The notes below the pieces were generated by a model, which was given only the letters and a program-made list of their open reading frames with translations, was not told the DNA's origin and did no database searches. From Chamaecyparis obtusa (Eukaryota > Streptophyta > Pinopsida > Cupressales > Cupressaceae): a stretch of 64,000 nt of DNA. Positions 33,762-45,289 of this stretch are shown here, one piece after another. The position numbers and the translations under genes are program-made. Each line of letters starts with the position of its first letter. Within the stretch, counting starts at the first letter, position 1. The DNA lies in the NCBI GenBank assembly GCA_027943335.1, contig BSBK01008428.1, forward strand, positions 62,001-126,000. The letters are read 5' to 3'.

Positions 33762-33797
33762 TTTAAACCAAGTTAAAAGTTAAAATATATTTGTTAT
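33380..33797 (+). repeat. Three LINE 5' monomers
   Basis: Units lie at about 33380-33515, 33516-33644 (129 bp) and 33645-33797. Each ends AAAATATATTTGTTAT. The last is enlarged by a (TA)n run. Confidence 0.85.
33712..33755 (+). repeat. (TA)22 microsatellite
   Basis: A pure TA run of about 44 bp lies inside the third monomer. The other monomers have only a short interrupted TA stretch at this place. Confidence 0.95.
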
Positions 33798-35390
33798 TAT
33801 TGCAATAAAAAATCAAGGCTTCAATTTCATGAACTTTACGAAATATGACAACTACAATTTTTTTGCATCAATGGCCGACAATGAATGTGGTCATGGCTAA
33901 TCTAGGGGCAAGATGAGTGGCTCGGTTGCTAAACGAAAGAGATGTGACCATTCTCAAAGGATGTTGATAGGCAGGAAAGAGACCCATAAGTGAAAAGCAA
34001 AAATCTATTTCCAAATTCAAATTCAATAAATAAAATCCAAAGAATGGGTTTGAGAAGAATCAGTAAGGGAATGAGGTCAAAGCCACAAGGGTTTGAAAAG
34101 AATCAACAAGGGAATCAACAAGAAAATTTTTAATTCAATAAAGAAAATCCATCATCATTAACTCCAAAATCCTCAATCTGACATGGGATCATGTACAATG
34201 TTGCACTCTATTTTCCAAATGATGTAGTGAAAACAATCAAGAGAAATTGATGGAGTGGTGGACAAGCACCTTTGTAGGGAAGGTGATTATCAAACCCATA
34301 GGATACGTCTTCTTCATTATAGATTATATAAATTGATTTCTCAAAAGGGAAATTCTGTATGGAAAGACTTTATTTTTTTATGGATTTGATTTTTATTGTG
34401 TTGACTAGGAGACAATTCAAATAAAAATTCCTAGATCAAGATCAAACTTAAAAAATGTCCTTATAAATATTGGGTGATGGAAGCTATAGAAAATATTGGT
34501 AACGAATTGGGATTCTTCGTAGGCATAGAAGAAATTTATCTTATACAAAATGAAATGGGATTTCTAGGATCTATGTCTACACAAACCATAATCTAAAAGC
34601 TTTGCCCAATTTTGAGATTATTATAAAAAAAAGTGTAGTTAAATAAAAAAAAATCATTTGGTAATAACCTGAGAGGTGGAAACCACATCCTAGGCCCATG
34701 CTTCTTTGCCAAGTACTCTAAGTATATAAATCATAATAAAAAATATCTCTCATTTTTAAATGAAACCATTTTGGTAAGCAATTAGGACAAAAGAAAAGGA
34801 ATTTTGCATACTATAGTAATGGAAGCCAATAGAAAAAAGAGAAAACATTTTGGCACTAGTTAGATTATAGAGGACCGTACTAATAATTATCAAAAAAGGT
34901 AGTGGCTAGGGATAAAATAGATAGCTAGTTATTAAAGAAGGAAATGCGCAAAAAAGTTGTAAAGTAGTTATTAGGGCTAGTGAAGGAAGTTTCTCTACTG
35001 AAAGAAATAGTAAAGATCCAATTAAATAAAGTGACATGTGTCGCCATAACTCTCATTAGGAAGGATAACATAAAATCCCCCTATCTTAAAATTATTAAAG
35101 ATGGAGAAAATGTTGGCTTGTTCCAAATCCAATTTTAGACAATGAAGGTAGCAAGGGGATCTTTGAGGTAGAGGTAGAAATAGGTAATTTTTAGTCTTTT
35201 TCAAATGAATGGATTTCAAAATTTGAGGCTATTTGTGAGATCATGTGCATCTTTGAGGAAGACTATAGGTACTTGGAGAAGAAGTTGGACCAATCCAATC
35301 AGACAATGGGGAGAAACCAAATTTGTCTACAAGAGGTGATAGAAAAAGGGGAAATAGAAAATTAGGGGATTGATCTATCTCAGAGTATAT

Positions 35391-35603
35391 ACTTAGCTAA
35401 GGTTTCCTTTGGCTAGTGCAGTCTAACAAACAAGGGATGTTGGCAATCCAATGCGTGCCATGACCCCCCTTGTAAGTTGACTTGTGTTAGTCAATGCATT
35501 CATTTTCAAGTTGAGAGTGTACCTTAGTGTGTAGCCTAGTTGGTGTTTTGTGCTTTTAAAAAAAAAATTATGTGTGCTTTTTCCCTAATTTTTGGGCATG
35601 ACA
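35391..35603 (-). mobile_element. LTR-c start, inverted piece
   Basis: This is the inverse complement of 9262-9470. The terminal TGTCATGCCC reads on the minus strand from 35603 and interrupts integrase sequence exactly as at 9261/9262, so the LTR-c insertion predates the segmental duplication. Confidence 0.8.
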
Positions 35604-36189
35604 AAGGACTTTACCAATCCATGAAATGGATCCATGAGAAGGTCAAACAAACTCTAATAGAGAATACCAAGAAAATAAAGGTTGGAATGGATGAAAAGAA
35701 AAGATATGTGGACTTTGAAGTTGGGGATTTGGTACTAGTACAGTTGAGAAAAGAAAAACTTTAGAAAAGAGTGCCTAAAAAACTTCAAATGAGAAATATT
35801 GGTCCATGTAAGATACTAGCCAAATATGGAAATGATGCATACAAGATAAACATAGAAGAAGACATATCTTGTCTACTTTTTTTTAATGTGGTAGATCCCA
35901 TACCTTACAAAGGTCCCATTCTAGAGGAAAGTAAGGATGACTTTAACATTGAAGAGATGGTCACGGAATAGAAATTACCTTCCCCACCTAAGCCTACAAC
36001 AAAGAAGGTGTTAGATTCAAGGATTGCCATGAAGACTTGACATAGGAATTACATGGAACACCTGGTCAAATGGAAACATATTCATGAAGTAGAAGATGGG
36101 TACCTGAAGGTTATTTAAAGAAGTTAGGAATTGTTCTTTCACTCTTGTCACCCAATGTGACTTGATATCCTTTCATGTGGGGAGAATGG
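35604..36189 (+). pseudogene. Gypsy integrase C-terminus and chromodomain, inverted copy
   Basis: The plus-strand frame reads SMKWIHEKVKQTLIENTKKI, then KRYVDFEVGDLVLVQLRKEK, then IGPCKILAKYGNDAYKINIE, and chromodomain traces (NYMEHLVKWKHIHEVED) to about 36115. It matches 9261-8673 inverted. It is followed by the polypurine tract and LTR-a. Confidence 0.8.
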
Positions 36190-37072
36190 TGCAGGAGCAC
36201 CTAGGGGTTAGGTGACTCCAACCCTCAAATTTTGGCTTGTTTGATCCTATAAGGGCTAGGGTGTGAATAAGGACCAGTTGAGAGTCCCATAGGTGAGTAT
36301 TCATAGTTGGTTATGTTACCTTGTCCAAGTTGGCAGAGTTATTTATGTGTTGGTCCAAAGTTTCCTTGTAAGCCAAAAGTGGCATAGTGTGGAGAATGGC
36401 ACCAAGAGTGAATCAAATATCTTAATTTGGCTATAGGAATGTCTAGGTATTTTCTATATGTATTTTTCAACCCATAGATTGCGTCACCTCATTGTAATGG
36501 ACAAAAATGTAAGAGATCAAAAAGTTGCTAGAGCAACTTTTGCAACTTTTCAATGTTGCATGACAATATTTGGGAAAAAGGAGAAAAATTTCCCTGAAGT
36601 AGTTATGGGTTGGAGAAATTTTTTTAAATGTGGAGGATGGAAATATTTAAGGTCCTTTTGAAAATGTACGAAGGTTGGCAATATTTTGGCATGATTTCCA
36701 ATACCAAGCATTTTGACAATTTAAGGTTCATTGACTGTGTTCTTGAATTTGGTTTCCATTTGAGTTCAACAGATTGAATTAGCAAATATTTTCTGTATGA
36801 TAGTTAGGATTCATCATTTTATTGTTGTGTGTACAATGGTTTGAGTTTTTTTATTTTGTTTGGGTTAATAAATTCTTGTTCCTAGTTCCGAGCCTCTAGA
36901 CTAGACAAGGTGTACATAGTTAAAATGGATCCATCTCAAGTTCCCATTGTGAAAATCACTTAGCCCTTGGGAGAATCAAAATGGAGTCTTTGTACAATAG
37001 TTTTCTTTTTTCTTAGGGTTTTTTAATTTGTGTTTGTAAATTTTAAACTCTTTCCCTAAGAGAGCTTTTCCA
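36190..37072 (+). mobile_element. LTR-a (883 bp), inverted segmental copy
   Basis: It runs from TGCAGGAGCACC to GAGAGCTTTTCCA. The palindrome at 36520-36541 (arms AAAAGTTGCT / AGCAACTTTT) lies about 100 bp before the TATA-like AAATATTTAAGG at 36641. It retains the half that is deleted at 8191. Confidence 0.8.
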
Positions 37073-37500
37073 TAGCCTGACTAGGAAGCAAGAGAACAAT
37101 GGCTTGTGACTTGCAGGAGCAGATTAGATGAATGAATCAAATGGCTTGGAGATGCTAGATAGGTTCATAATTTACAAGAATGGTTTTTTGGTGAATGAAT
37201 TGAATAATTTACAAGTCCTATAATCCTTCAAGGTGATTTTGAAAGGGCTATAATATTGTTAGATGAACTTGCCTTAGAGAGTTCAAAAGGAAGTATGGAA
37301 GTGTAAGCATCTTGAATTGGTAGTGGAAGCTCTAGATGAGTTGGAGGATAGAGTATTGAGACATCCTAAAGTGGTAGGATTATAAGAGAGAATAATCCCT
37401 AAGAAGTCTTAGAAGAGACTTGGTTAAGAACTAGGAGTAGTTCTCAAGAGAGCCTCCCTATCACATTCATTTGGAAATTATTAGTGAAATTATGACTAAT
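37073..37500 (+). pseudogene. Coiled-coil coding remnant (copy 3)
   Basis: This is the inverted counterpart of 7610-8190. An internal piece is deleted at about 37170, joining ATAGGTTCAT to AATTTACAAGAATGG, so the two copies carry different deletions. Confidence 0.4.
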
Positions 37501-37559
37501 AAATATTCAAACTATGTATGAGTTGGTAGCAAAAAAATAAATCATAGTCTGATTGTTTC

Positions 37560-40189
37560 AACCAAAGGGTGGTGAATAAAGTGGCCATGGGATAAATATA
37601 GCATGAAAATGGGATGATCCAACCACTTCTCATAATAATACTATTTGCCAATTTCCCAACATGGCTGCCTCCCGTAATTCACCTATTTTCAAATATTTTC
37701 CAATAAAAATACCACTGGATGGAGGGCATTTGTTGTTCCAAGTGAAAATTTCCTCTCCAAGGTCAATCTCAAGAAGGCTATTTCTATTAACCCATTCTCT
37801 AAAATATTTTTTAGATCAATGCACTCTCGATAAACCTCCTCTCTTATCTTGAGTACATAGAATATCACTAAATTCTCCTCCAATTATTTTAAGCATATGG
37901 GGATAATAATCCAAAAGAATATCAATGTCTCCCTAAAGGTTCTTTGTTTCTAGACAATAAATATGACAATAAGCATTGACCAAAATAAAATTTTGATTTA
38001 TACCAAAACTTATCTTTCCTCTAATCCAATGACTTCCCGTTTCAAGCCTCTCAAAGTTAACCACCTCTAAATTCCATATGACTGGAAAGAATCCTAAAGC
38101 CTCTTCTATTTGCATTACTTCAACTTTCTAATTCCTATAACTCTTGGTGGAAGCCTCTATTTATCCTCTAATAATTTTAGATTGTTGTATTAGAACTATT
38201 TATACCCTAGTCAATCCTATCATTTAATAGACCAAGTGCCTCTAGTTAGGGGAATTTAGGCCCCTAACATTCCAAAATAGGAGCCTCATGGTTCCTTAGG
38301 AAGGTGAATGTCCTTCATTTCTTCCAAAAGATACCTTATTTTGAGCTACCCCTCAACTTCCCCATTTTTGTTACTTAGTTTTGATAATGGTTTTCTTCTA
38401 ACTTTTTTGACTGAATCCTTTCCAAGAAAAGGTAGATTTTGTTGGAGGCTATCTTGAGGATACCTAACTTCTCTATTTGTATGGAGTCAATATCATTTCT
38501 TGTGAATAGGAGATTAATCTCCTAATTTTCTATTTCCCCTCTTTCTATCACCTCTTGTATAGAGATTTGATTTCTCCCCACCGTCTCATTGGATTGGTCC
38601 AACTTCTTCTCCAAGTACCTATTATCTTCCTCAAAGATGCACATGATCTCACAAATAGCCTCAAATTTTGAAATCCATTCATTCGAGAAAGACTAAAAGT
38701 TATCAATTTCTACCTCTAGCTTAAAGATCCCCTTGCTACCTTCATTGTCTAAAATTGGATTTGGAACAAGCTAACATTTTCTGCATCTTTAAGAATTTAA
38801 AGATACGGGGATTTTATGTTATCCTTCCTAATGAGAGTTATGATGACACATGTCACTTATTTAATTAAATATTTACTATTTCTTTGAGTAGAGAAACTTC
38901 CTTCACTAGCCCTAATAACTACTTTACAACTTTTTTACGAATTTCCATCTCTAAGAACTAGCCATCTATTTTATCCCTAGCCACTACCTTTGTTGATAAT
39001 TATTAGTACGGTCCTCTATATTCTAACTAGTGCCAAAATGTATTTTCATTTTCCTATTGGCTTCCATTACTATAGTATGCAAAATTTATTTTCCTTTGTC
39101 CTAATTTCTTACCAAAATGTTCTCATTTACAAATGAGAGATATTTGTTATTATGATATTAATACTTAGAGTACTTGGCAAGGAAGCATGGGCCTAGGATG
39201 TGGTTTCCACCTCTCAAGTTATTATGAAATGGTTTTTTTTAAAAATTTCACTACACTTTCTTTTTTATAATAATCTCAAAATTGGGCAAAGATTTCACAT
39301 TATGGTTTGTGTATACATAGATCCTAGAAATCCCATTTTATTTTTTACTGAAAAAACTTTCATCTACGCCTATGAAGAATCAAAATTCGTTACCAATCTT
39401 TCCTACAACTTTCATCACTCAATATTTGTAAGGAAAATTTTGAAGTTTGATCCATCTAGGAATTTTTATTTGAATTGTCTTCTAGTCAACACAATAAAAA
39501 TTAATTCCTTAAAAAAAAAGAGTCTTTGCATACATAATTTCCCGTTTGAGAAATTGATTGATATAATCTATAATGAAGAAGTTGTATCCTATGGGTTTGA
39601 TACTCACTTGCCCTACAAAGGTGGTCAATTTCCACTCCATCAACTTCTCTTGATATTTTTCACTGCATCATTTGTCAAATAGGCCACACCATTGTACATG
39701 ATCCCATGTAGGATTGAGGATTTTGGAGTTAATGATGATGATGGTTTTTATTTATTGAATTTGAAAATTTCTTGTTCATTCCCCTATTGATTCTTCTCAA
39801 ACCCTTGTGGCTTTGACCTAATTCCCTTATTTATTCTTCCCAAACCCATTCTTTGGATTTTCTTTAATGAATTTGAATTTGGAAATAGATTTTTCCTTTT
39901 TACTTATAGGTCTCTTTCCTGCCTATCAACTTCCTTTCATAATGTTCACATCTCTTTTATTTAGCAACTAAGCCTCTATTTCCTAAGGTAATTTTGTTTT
40001 CCCCTATGGTGAATGAAGGGGATTTTGCCTCCCATGATTTCCTCCATCGCTCGCTGCCTGCTTCACGACCTGGTAGCTAGTCATCTTGCATAGATTAGCC
40101 ATGACCACATTCAGTGTCAGTCATTGATGAAAAAAAATTATAGATGTCATATTTCGTAAAGTTAATGAAATTGAAGCATTGACCTTTTA
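37560..40189 (-). mobile_element. LINE copy L2', inverted
   Basis: On the minus strand it mirrors 4933-7520. The head is at 40130-39950. The DUF4283-like ORF1 is at about 39690-39200; its reverse strand happens to be open for 160 codons. The coiled coil is near 38630, and ORF2 starts at about 38290 (LLFWNVRGLNSPN-like). Endonuclease pieces run to 37640 (DKRGG is altered). It is decayed. Confidence 0.8.
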
Positions 40190-40455
40190 TTTCAATAATA
40201 ACAAATATATTTTAACTTTAACTTGATTTAAAATATATAGTATATATATATATAATAATTATTTAGCCTAAAGAGATAATTATACAATAGTATCTACCAA
40301 TCTTATTGATATCTTCAAAATAAATAACAAATATATTTTAAATTTTCACTTTTATTTAATAATTAAAAGAATATATAATATATAATAATTATTTATCCTA
40401 AAGAGATAATTATATAATAGCATCACCAATCTTACTGATATCTTCAAAATAAATA
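40190..40455 (-). repeat. Two LINE 5' monomers, inverted
   Basis: This is the inverted counterpart of 4681-4932. The 40455 junction with integrase sequence is the same as the one at 4680. Confidence 0.8.
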
Positions 40456-40951
40456 AGAAGAGAGATGTGGAGTTTAAAGTGGGGGATTTGGTACTAGCAC
40501 ATTTGAACAAAGAAAGACTTTAAAAAAGAGTACCTAAAAATTTCAAATGAGAAGGATTGGTCCATGTAAGATACTAGCCAAATATGGAAATGATGCATAC
40601 AAGATAAACATACCAGAGGACAAATATTTCTCTACTATTTTCAATGTGGTAGATCCCATACCTTACAAAGGTCCCATTCTAGAGGAAAGTAAGGATGAAT
40701 CTAACATTGAAGAGATGGTCACTGACTTGAAATTGTCTTCCCCACCTAAGCCAACAATAGAGAAGGTGTTAGATCCAAGGATTGCCAAGAAGACTAGACA
40801 TAGAAATTACACAGAACCCCTGATCAAATGGAAACATATTCATGAAGTAGAAGATACTTGGGTACCTGAAGGTGATTTAAAGAAGTTAGGAATTTATCTT
40901 TCACTCTCGTCACCTAATGTGACCTGATATGTTTTCATGTGGGGAGAATGG
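40456..40951 (+). pseudogene. Gypsy integrase C-terminus and chromodomain, best-preserved
   Basis: A single plus-strand frame (40547-40927, 126 codons) reads MRRIGPCKILAKYGNDAYKI, then VVDPIPYKGPILEESKDES, then a chromodomain with VLDPRIAKKTRHRNYTEPLI, KWKHIHEVEDTWVPEGDLKK and a terminal LSLSSPNVT. It is the least damaged of the six chromodomain ends here and is useful as the reference. A polypurine tract (GTGGGGAGAATGG) follows the stop. Confidence 0.85.
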
Positions 40952-41838
40952 TGCTGCAGCACCTAGGGGCTAGGTGACTTCAACCCTCAAATTTTGGCTT
41001 GTTTGATCCTATAAGGGCTAGGGTGTGAGTAAAGACTATTTGAGAGTCCAATAGGTGAGTATTCATAGTTGGTTATGTTACCTTGTCCAAGTTGGCAGAG
41101 TTATTTATGTGTTGGCCCAAAGTTTCCATGTAATCCAAAAGTGGCATAGTGTGGAGAATGGCACCAAGAGTGCATCAAATGTCTTAATTTGGCTATAGGA
41201 ATGTCTAGGCAGTTTCTATATGTCTTTTGGAACCCATATATTGGGTCACCTCATTGTAATGGACAAAAATGTAAGAGATCAAAAAGTTGCTAGAGCAACT
41301 TTTGCAACTTTTCAATGTTGCATGACAATATTTGGGAAAAAGGAGAAAACTTTCCCTAAAGTAGTTATGGGTTGGAGAAATTTTATTTAAATTTGGAGGA
41401 TGGACATATTTAAGGTCCTTCTAAAAATTGTACGAAGTTTGGCACCATTTTGACATGATTTCCAATACCAATCATTTTGATTGTTTAAGGTTCATTGACC
41501 ATGTTCTTGAATTTAGTTTCCATTCAAGTTTGATAGATTGAATTAGAAAATATTTAATTTATGATAGTTAGGATTCATCATTTTATTTTATTGTGTGCAA
41601 TGGTTTGAGTTTTTTTAGTTTATTTAGGTAAATAAATTCTTGTTCCTAGTTTTGAGTCTCTACACTGGACATGGTGTACATAGTTAAAATGGCTCCATCT
41701 TGAGATCCCACTATGGAAATCACTTGGCCCTTGGGGGACTGAAAATGGATTTTTTGTAAAATAGTTTTCTTTTTTTTTCTAGGGTTTTGTAATTGGTGTT
41801 TGTAAATTTTAAACTCTTTCCCTAGGAGAGCTCTTCCA
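40952..41838 (+). mobile_element. LTR-a (887 bp), inverted segmental copy
   Basis: It runs from TGCTGCAGCACC to GAGAGCTCTTCCA. The palindrome is at 41282-41303 and the TATA-like ACATATTTAAGG at 41404-41415. Confidence 0.8.
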
Positions 41839-42540
41839 TAGCCTGACTAGGAAGCAAGAGAACAATGACTTATAACTTGCAGGAGAAGATTGGATGAATA
41901 AATCAAATGGATTGGATATGCTAGATAGGTTCATACAGAGCCTTGGTTGTGAGGTGGAGGATTTTTGAATCTATTTGGCTAGATTTTGAATGAAAAGATT
42001 GAAGACTTGTTTGTTTCCTTCCAAAAAGAGCCAGTTACGGTTTGGAAAGTGTACTGATAGTTTGAACATTAAGACCAAAATAATCATTAGGGTATTTGAA
42101 AAGGGTATCTAGATCACCAATGGGTTCATGGGGTTGTGTGTAAGTTTTTTGTGTTAAATCCCAAAAACCCCAAACATAGGCCTACTAGAGACCTATTAGG
42201 CCTAAAAACTAGGAATCTTGGAAATGATGAGAGAACGACTTCATTGATTTAACAAGAATGACTATTTGGTGAATGAATTGAATAATTTACAAGTCCTATA
42301 ATCCTGCAAGGTGAACTTGAAAGGGCTAGAATATTGATAGATGAATTGGCCTTGGAGAGTTCAAAAGGAAACTTATGGAAGTGTAAGCATCTTGAATTGG
42401 TAGTGGAAGATCTAGAAGAGTTGGAGAAGAGAGTATTGAGACCTCCTAAATTGGTATAAGAGAGAAGTTTCCCTAAGAAGTCTCAAAAGATACTTGGTGA
42501 AGAACTAGGAGTAGTTCTTAGGAGATCCTCCCTATCACAT
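41839..42540 (+). pseudogene. Coiled-coil coding remnant (copy 4)
   Basis: This is the inverted counterpart of 2640-3300 and the most complete copy. Readable pieces follow LTR-a directly and extend to the charged stretch at 42310-42450. Confidence 0.4.
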
Positions 42541-42639
42541 TCATTTAGAAATTATCAATGAAATTATGACTAACAAATATTCAAACTACGTGTGATTTGG
42601 ATGCAAAAAAATAAATCATAGTATGATTGTTTCAACCAA

Positions 42640-43328
42640 GAGGTGGTGAATAAACTGGCCATGGGATAAATATAGCATGAAAATGAGGTGATCCGACCAC
42701 TTCTAATAATAATACTATTCACCAATTTCCCAACACGGCCAACCCCCGCAATTCACCTATTTTAAAATATTTTCTAGTAAACAAACCACTGAATGGAAGG
42801 CATTTGTTGTTCCAAGTGAAAATTTCCTCTCCAAGGTCAATCTCAAGAAGGCTATTTCTATTAACCCATTCTCTGAAATATTTTTGAGACCAACACACTC
42901 TCAATAAACCTCCTCTCTTATCTTGACTACATAGAAAATCACTAAATTCTCCTCCAATTATTTTAAGCATATGGGGATAATAATCCAAAAACATATCAAT
43001 GTATGCCTAAAGGTTGTTCTTTTCTAGACAATAAATGTGACAATAAGCAATGACCAAAAGAAAATTTTGATTTATAACAAAACTTATCTTTCCCCCAATC
43101 CAATGACTACACACTTCAAGCCTCTAAAATTTAACCACCTCTAAATTCCATATGACTTGAAAACATCCTAAAGCCTCTTCTATTTGCATTACTTCAACTT
43201 TCTAATTCTCAAAACTCTTGGTCTAGAGTCAATATCATTTCTTGTCAATAGGAGATCAATCCCCTAATTTTCTATTTCCCCTTTTTCCATCACCTCTTGT
43301 AGAGAAATTTGATTTCTCCCCATTGTCT
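42640..43328 (-). mobile_element. LINE copy L1' (3' part), inverted
   Basis: Endonuclease pieces lie on the minus strand (42994-42719: MFLDYYPHMLKIIGGEF, DKRGG, SQKYFREWVNRNSLLEIDL). It shares the ~350-bp deletion of L1 at about 43220. It ends at 43328 in ORF1. Bases 43253-43328 are the inverted duplicate of 35301-35376. Confidence 0.8.
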
Positions 43329-43385
43329 TGCCAACATCCCTTGTTTGTCAGACTGCATTAGCCAAAGGAAACCCTAGCTAAGTAT
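43329..43385 (+). mobile_element. LTR-c piece at the inversion breakpoint
   Basis: It matches 9414-9470 in direct orientation and 35446-35391 inverted (CCAACATCCCTTGTTTGTCA). It is the second inverted duplication flanking the inversion. Confidence 0.8.
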
Positions 43386-43769
43386 CTCTTATATGTCTCC
43401 GCTATAGATACATCATTGAGGGCATTGCTTGAACAACATGATGAGAACAAAAAGGAAAGAGCTATATACTATATTAGTAGAACATTGGTGGCATGTGAAA
43501 ATAATTATTCTATGATTGAGAAGGCTTGTCTAGCTATAATATTTGCATCATAGAAACTAAGACATTACATGTTGGTGCATACCACACATTTGGTAGCTAA
43601 GATTGATACACTAAAGTACCTACTAAGCAAAGCTGCCCTCACAGGTAGATTAGCTAAATGGGTCATGTTCTTAAGTGAATTTGACATTGAATATGTTGAA
43701 AGATCAGTATCAATATCAATAAAAACAATAGAATATCAGAATATCATGACAGATCATCTATCGGCCTGA
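43386..43769 (+). pseudogene. Tat-like gypsy RNase H, C-terminal part
   Basis: Plus-strand pieces read like LEQHDENKKERAIYYISRTL, EKACLAIIFAS, KLRHYMLVHTTHLVAKIDTL and SKAALTGRLAKWVMFLSEFD. These are typical of RNase H in Tat/Ogre-type plant gypsy elements. The piece lies 5' of gag/protease-like sequence, which is the wrong order for one collinear element. It has stops. Confidence 0.8.
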
Positions 43770-44240
43770 TCCTCACCATCTAGTGGAGGTGGTGGTGGAG
43801 CATCTGGTACTACCTCAGCCGTAGGTGCTCTTTCTCCCTTTGATGCCATCATGTACTGAGAGTATGAAGGAACCCTCTGAGCAAGTGGAACCACAGTGTA
43901 GTATGCTAAAACATAGTAATCAGATCTAGAGCTCTGATTGGTAACCTCTACTTGTAATCTCTGTACCTCACCACAAAGCTTAGCGTGCCAGCTATCTACC
44001 TCTAGATATCTCTCCTCCCAGCGAGCACTATGCACCTACAGGTCTCAGACCTGTAATCTGAGCCTCCTCATGATCTCCTGTGTAGACAATGGCACACTAG
44101 GCTCAGCATCTGCCGCTAGCATGTCAATATCCTCTACAGGCTACTCTATGGTCTCTGCTCTCTGCGACTTATGGTGTCTAACATCTACACCTAGATGAAA
44201 CCCAGTATCCTCCTATATTGGATCAGTATCACCACCCACA
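43754..44240 (-). pseudogene. Unrecognised coiled-coil and proline-rich frame
   Basis: The minus-strand frame (44035-43754 open; traces to 44240) begins SARWEERYLEVDSWHAKLCG and ends in a proline run (VVPDAPPPPPLDGED). It is GC-richer than its surroundings. The heptad-like start and proline-rich tail recall the C-termini of plant mobile-domain or gag proteins, but I cannot assign it. It is opposite in strand to the flanking gypsy pieces. Confidence 0.35.
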
Positions 44241-44399
44241 ACCTGCTCAGCTGCAAGTACCTCCTTAGTTAAACCAACACTCCTTAGTTGAATCAATCAG
44301 CTAATGCAGTTACTTGATCACAAGCTTAGGCACACCTACAAGGACAAATCCTAGATCAATCAAATGTCCCTAAGGTGCCTTTCAATCTGTCTTCCACTT

Positions 44400-45289
44400 C
44401 TAAATAGAGGGCAACATCTAAATTTTCAAATTTTAAGGACATGAGGCTTACTTTGTACAGTATCATTCAACAACTCCAACATACTAATGCAAAAATCTCC
44501 ATGTTTGAGTTGCTTCAGATATCTCCATCTCATAGAGCCATTCTAGAAAAATCTCTGCTTGGATCCAATGTTCCTGATAACCTTGATTTAGATAGATTCC
44601 AGGCTATGGTTGGTCATCTTACGTCTCCATAGTATATCTCCTTTTCAGAGGATGATGATAACTCCTTGTGTCATCCACATAACCAGCCCTTACATATAGA
44701 AGTCTTGATCCAAAACCATCATGTCAAACATGTGTTGATAGATGGGGGTGCTGGTCTGAATATTTGTTCTTACAGCTTGATCACATAATTGGGATTTTCA
44801 GAAACAACCATTGATCCTAGAAAGAAAATAACTATCAATGCATATGATGAAGAAGAAAGATCCTCCAAGGGAATAATTGTCTTGCCTATCAGAATAGGTC
44901 CTGTCATCAGAGATACTATATGTCAAGTTCTTGATATACCTTTGGCTTACAACATCCTTCTAGGGAGACCCTGTATACATGAAATGAAATCTATTCCTTC
45001 TACAAACCATCAGTGCTTAAAATTTCCTTGTGACGGAGTAGAGGTAACGATTCCCGCTAACATGTCAACAACTTGCAATACCTTGAAAGAAAATGCAGAT
45101 AAAAATGTTCCTAATAACAGAGAATCTTCCATTAAGCAAATAGATGTAGCATCCACATCTAAGATGGAAGATATTGCAAAAGAGGTCTATATCAAAGAAA
45201 ATGGTATGGGAGAATATACTATAGAGCTAGTCTTGTCTTTGATATCGCTCCCTATCTCACCTAAGTCTTATGGGCAAGCTCTAAAATAG
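44400..45289 (+). pseudogene. Tat-like gypsy gag end and aspartic protease
   Basis: The protease active site reads VLIDGGAGLNICS (DSGA changed to DGGA) near 44733. After a stop at 44788 the frame continues open for 166 codons with NILLGRPCIHEMKSIPST and HQCLKFPCDGVEVTIPA, the typical flap and C-terminal signatures of this family. Upstream, 44441-44632 reads as a gag-end piece (SPSHRAILEKSLLGSNVPDN). Confidence 0.8.

Larger units (their letters stand above)
33203..35376 (+). mobile_element. LINE copy L1' (5' part) with monomers
   Basis: This is the second segmental copy of L1. It extends further 5' than the window shows for L1: a leader (33203-33379, also at 49948-50120), three AT-rich monomers, the head (33878 on), and DUF4283-like ORF1 (about 34250-34640, IGYVFFIIDY and KIPRS) to the coiled coil at 35240-35340. 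At 34545 it carries the empty site of the 992-bp TIR element. It breaks off at 35376 in GGGGATTGATCT at an inversion breakpoint. It is decayed throughout. Confidence 0.8.

Noticed and set aside
39200..39682. A 160-codon open frame on the plus strand (and 5513-5941 on the minus strand)
   Set aside because: Both are the antisense of LINE ORF1. The sense strand gives the DUF4283-like reading, and the open state follows from few T-A-A/T-A-G/T-G-A complements in AT-rich sequence.
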